In this document: positions 5,086 through 5,096 of the stretch, in pieces | Numbering within the stretch: position 1 is the stretch's first letter | Layout of the letters: every line of letters starts with the position of its first letter | NCBI GenBank assembly: GCA_004356415.1 | Contig: SMWN01000156.1 | Span: forward strand, 1-5,096 | DNA from: Gammaproteobacteria bacterium | GTDB taxonomy: Bacteria > Pseudomonadota > Gammaproteobacteria > Eutrophobiales > Eutrophobiaceae | Reading direction: 5' to 3' | Length of the DNA stretch: 5,096 nucleotides | Program-made: the position numbers and the translations under genes | Notes under the pieces: model-generated | Seen by the model: only the letters and a program-made list of their open reading frames with translations | Database searches by the model: none | Told to the model about the DNA's origin: nothing

Positions 5086-5096
5086 TGGTCCGCCCA

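Overview
The window joins a conserved chromosomal backbone (about 1-3046) to one end of an integrated mobile element (about 3047-5096). The backbone looks gammaproteobacterial. PntA and PntB are close to the E. coli proteins, with the same split into a fused alpha subunit and a separate beta subunit. YccA is also E. coli-like, and it lies beside a serine tRNA gene, as yccA and serT do in E. coli (recalled gene order). Genus cannot be told.

Layout. All clear protein genes are on the minus strand. At 1-1810 is pntA followed by the first 85 codons of pntB, an operon for the membrane-bound proton-translocating NAD(P) transhydrogenase. Its presumed promoter (-10 TATAAT at 1895-1900) is followed by a perfect dyad, 1868-1890. 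A rho-independent terminator (1938-1965) separates this operon from yccA (2001-2675), a seven-helix membrane protein of the BAX inhibitor-1 family with its own promoter (2714-2743). The gap 2676-3003 has no convincing protein gene. It holds a plus-strand segment (about 2831-2945) whose hairpins repeatedly show GGA in their loops, reminiscent of RNAs that sequester CsrA/RsmA. A 30-codon reading frame with a good ribosome binding site overlaps it.

At 3004-3046 the plus strand carries the 5' half of a tRNA-Ser(UGA). It stops being tRNA-like inside the anticodon stem, where foreign DNA begins. The next 120 bases are dense in short direct and inverted repeats, as expected for an attachment site. 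They lead to a complete tyrosine integrase gene (3165-4304). Upstream of it, overlapping by four bases, is a gene for a protein with a C-terminal four-cysteine zinc-binding motif (4301-4786). That gene overlaps another short frame (4783-5085) that stays open to the window edge. I think these last two frames are halves of one gene split by a single-base frameshift near 4800.

Together, a tyrosine-recombinase element has integrated through the anticodon loop of tRNA-Ser(UGA). The cargo lies beyond 5096, so what the element does for the cell cannot be seen. No complete defence system or other novel machine is visible. The best leads are the GGA-hairpin RNA, the stranded 5' tRNA half and the split zinc-finger gene.
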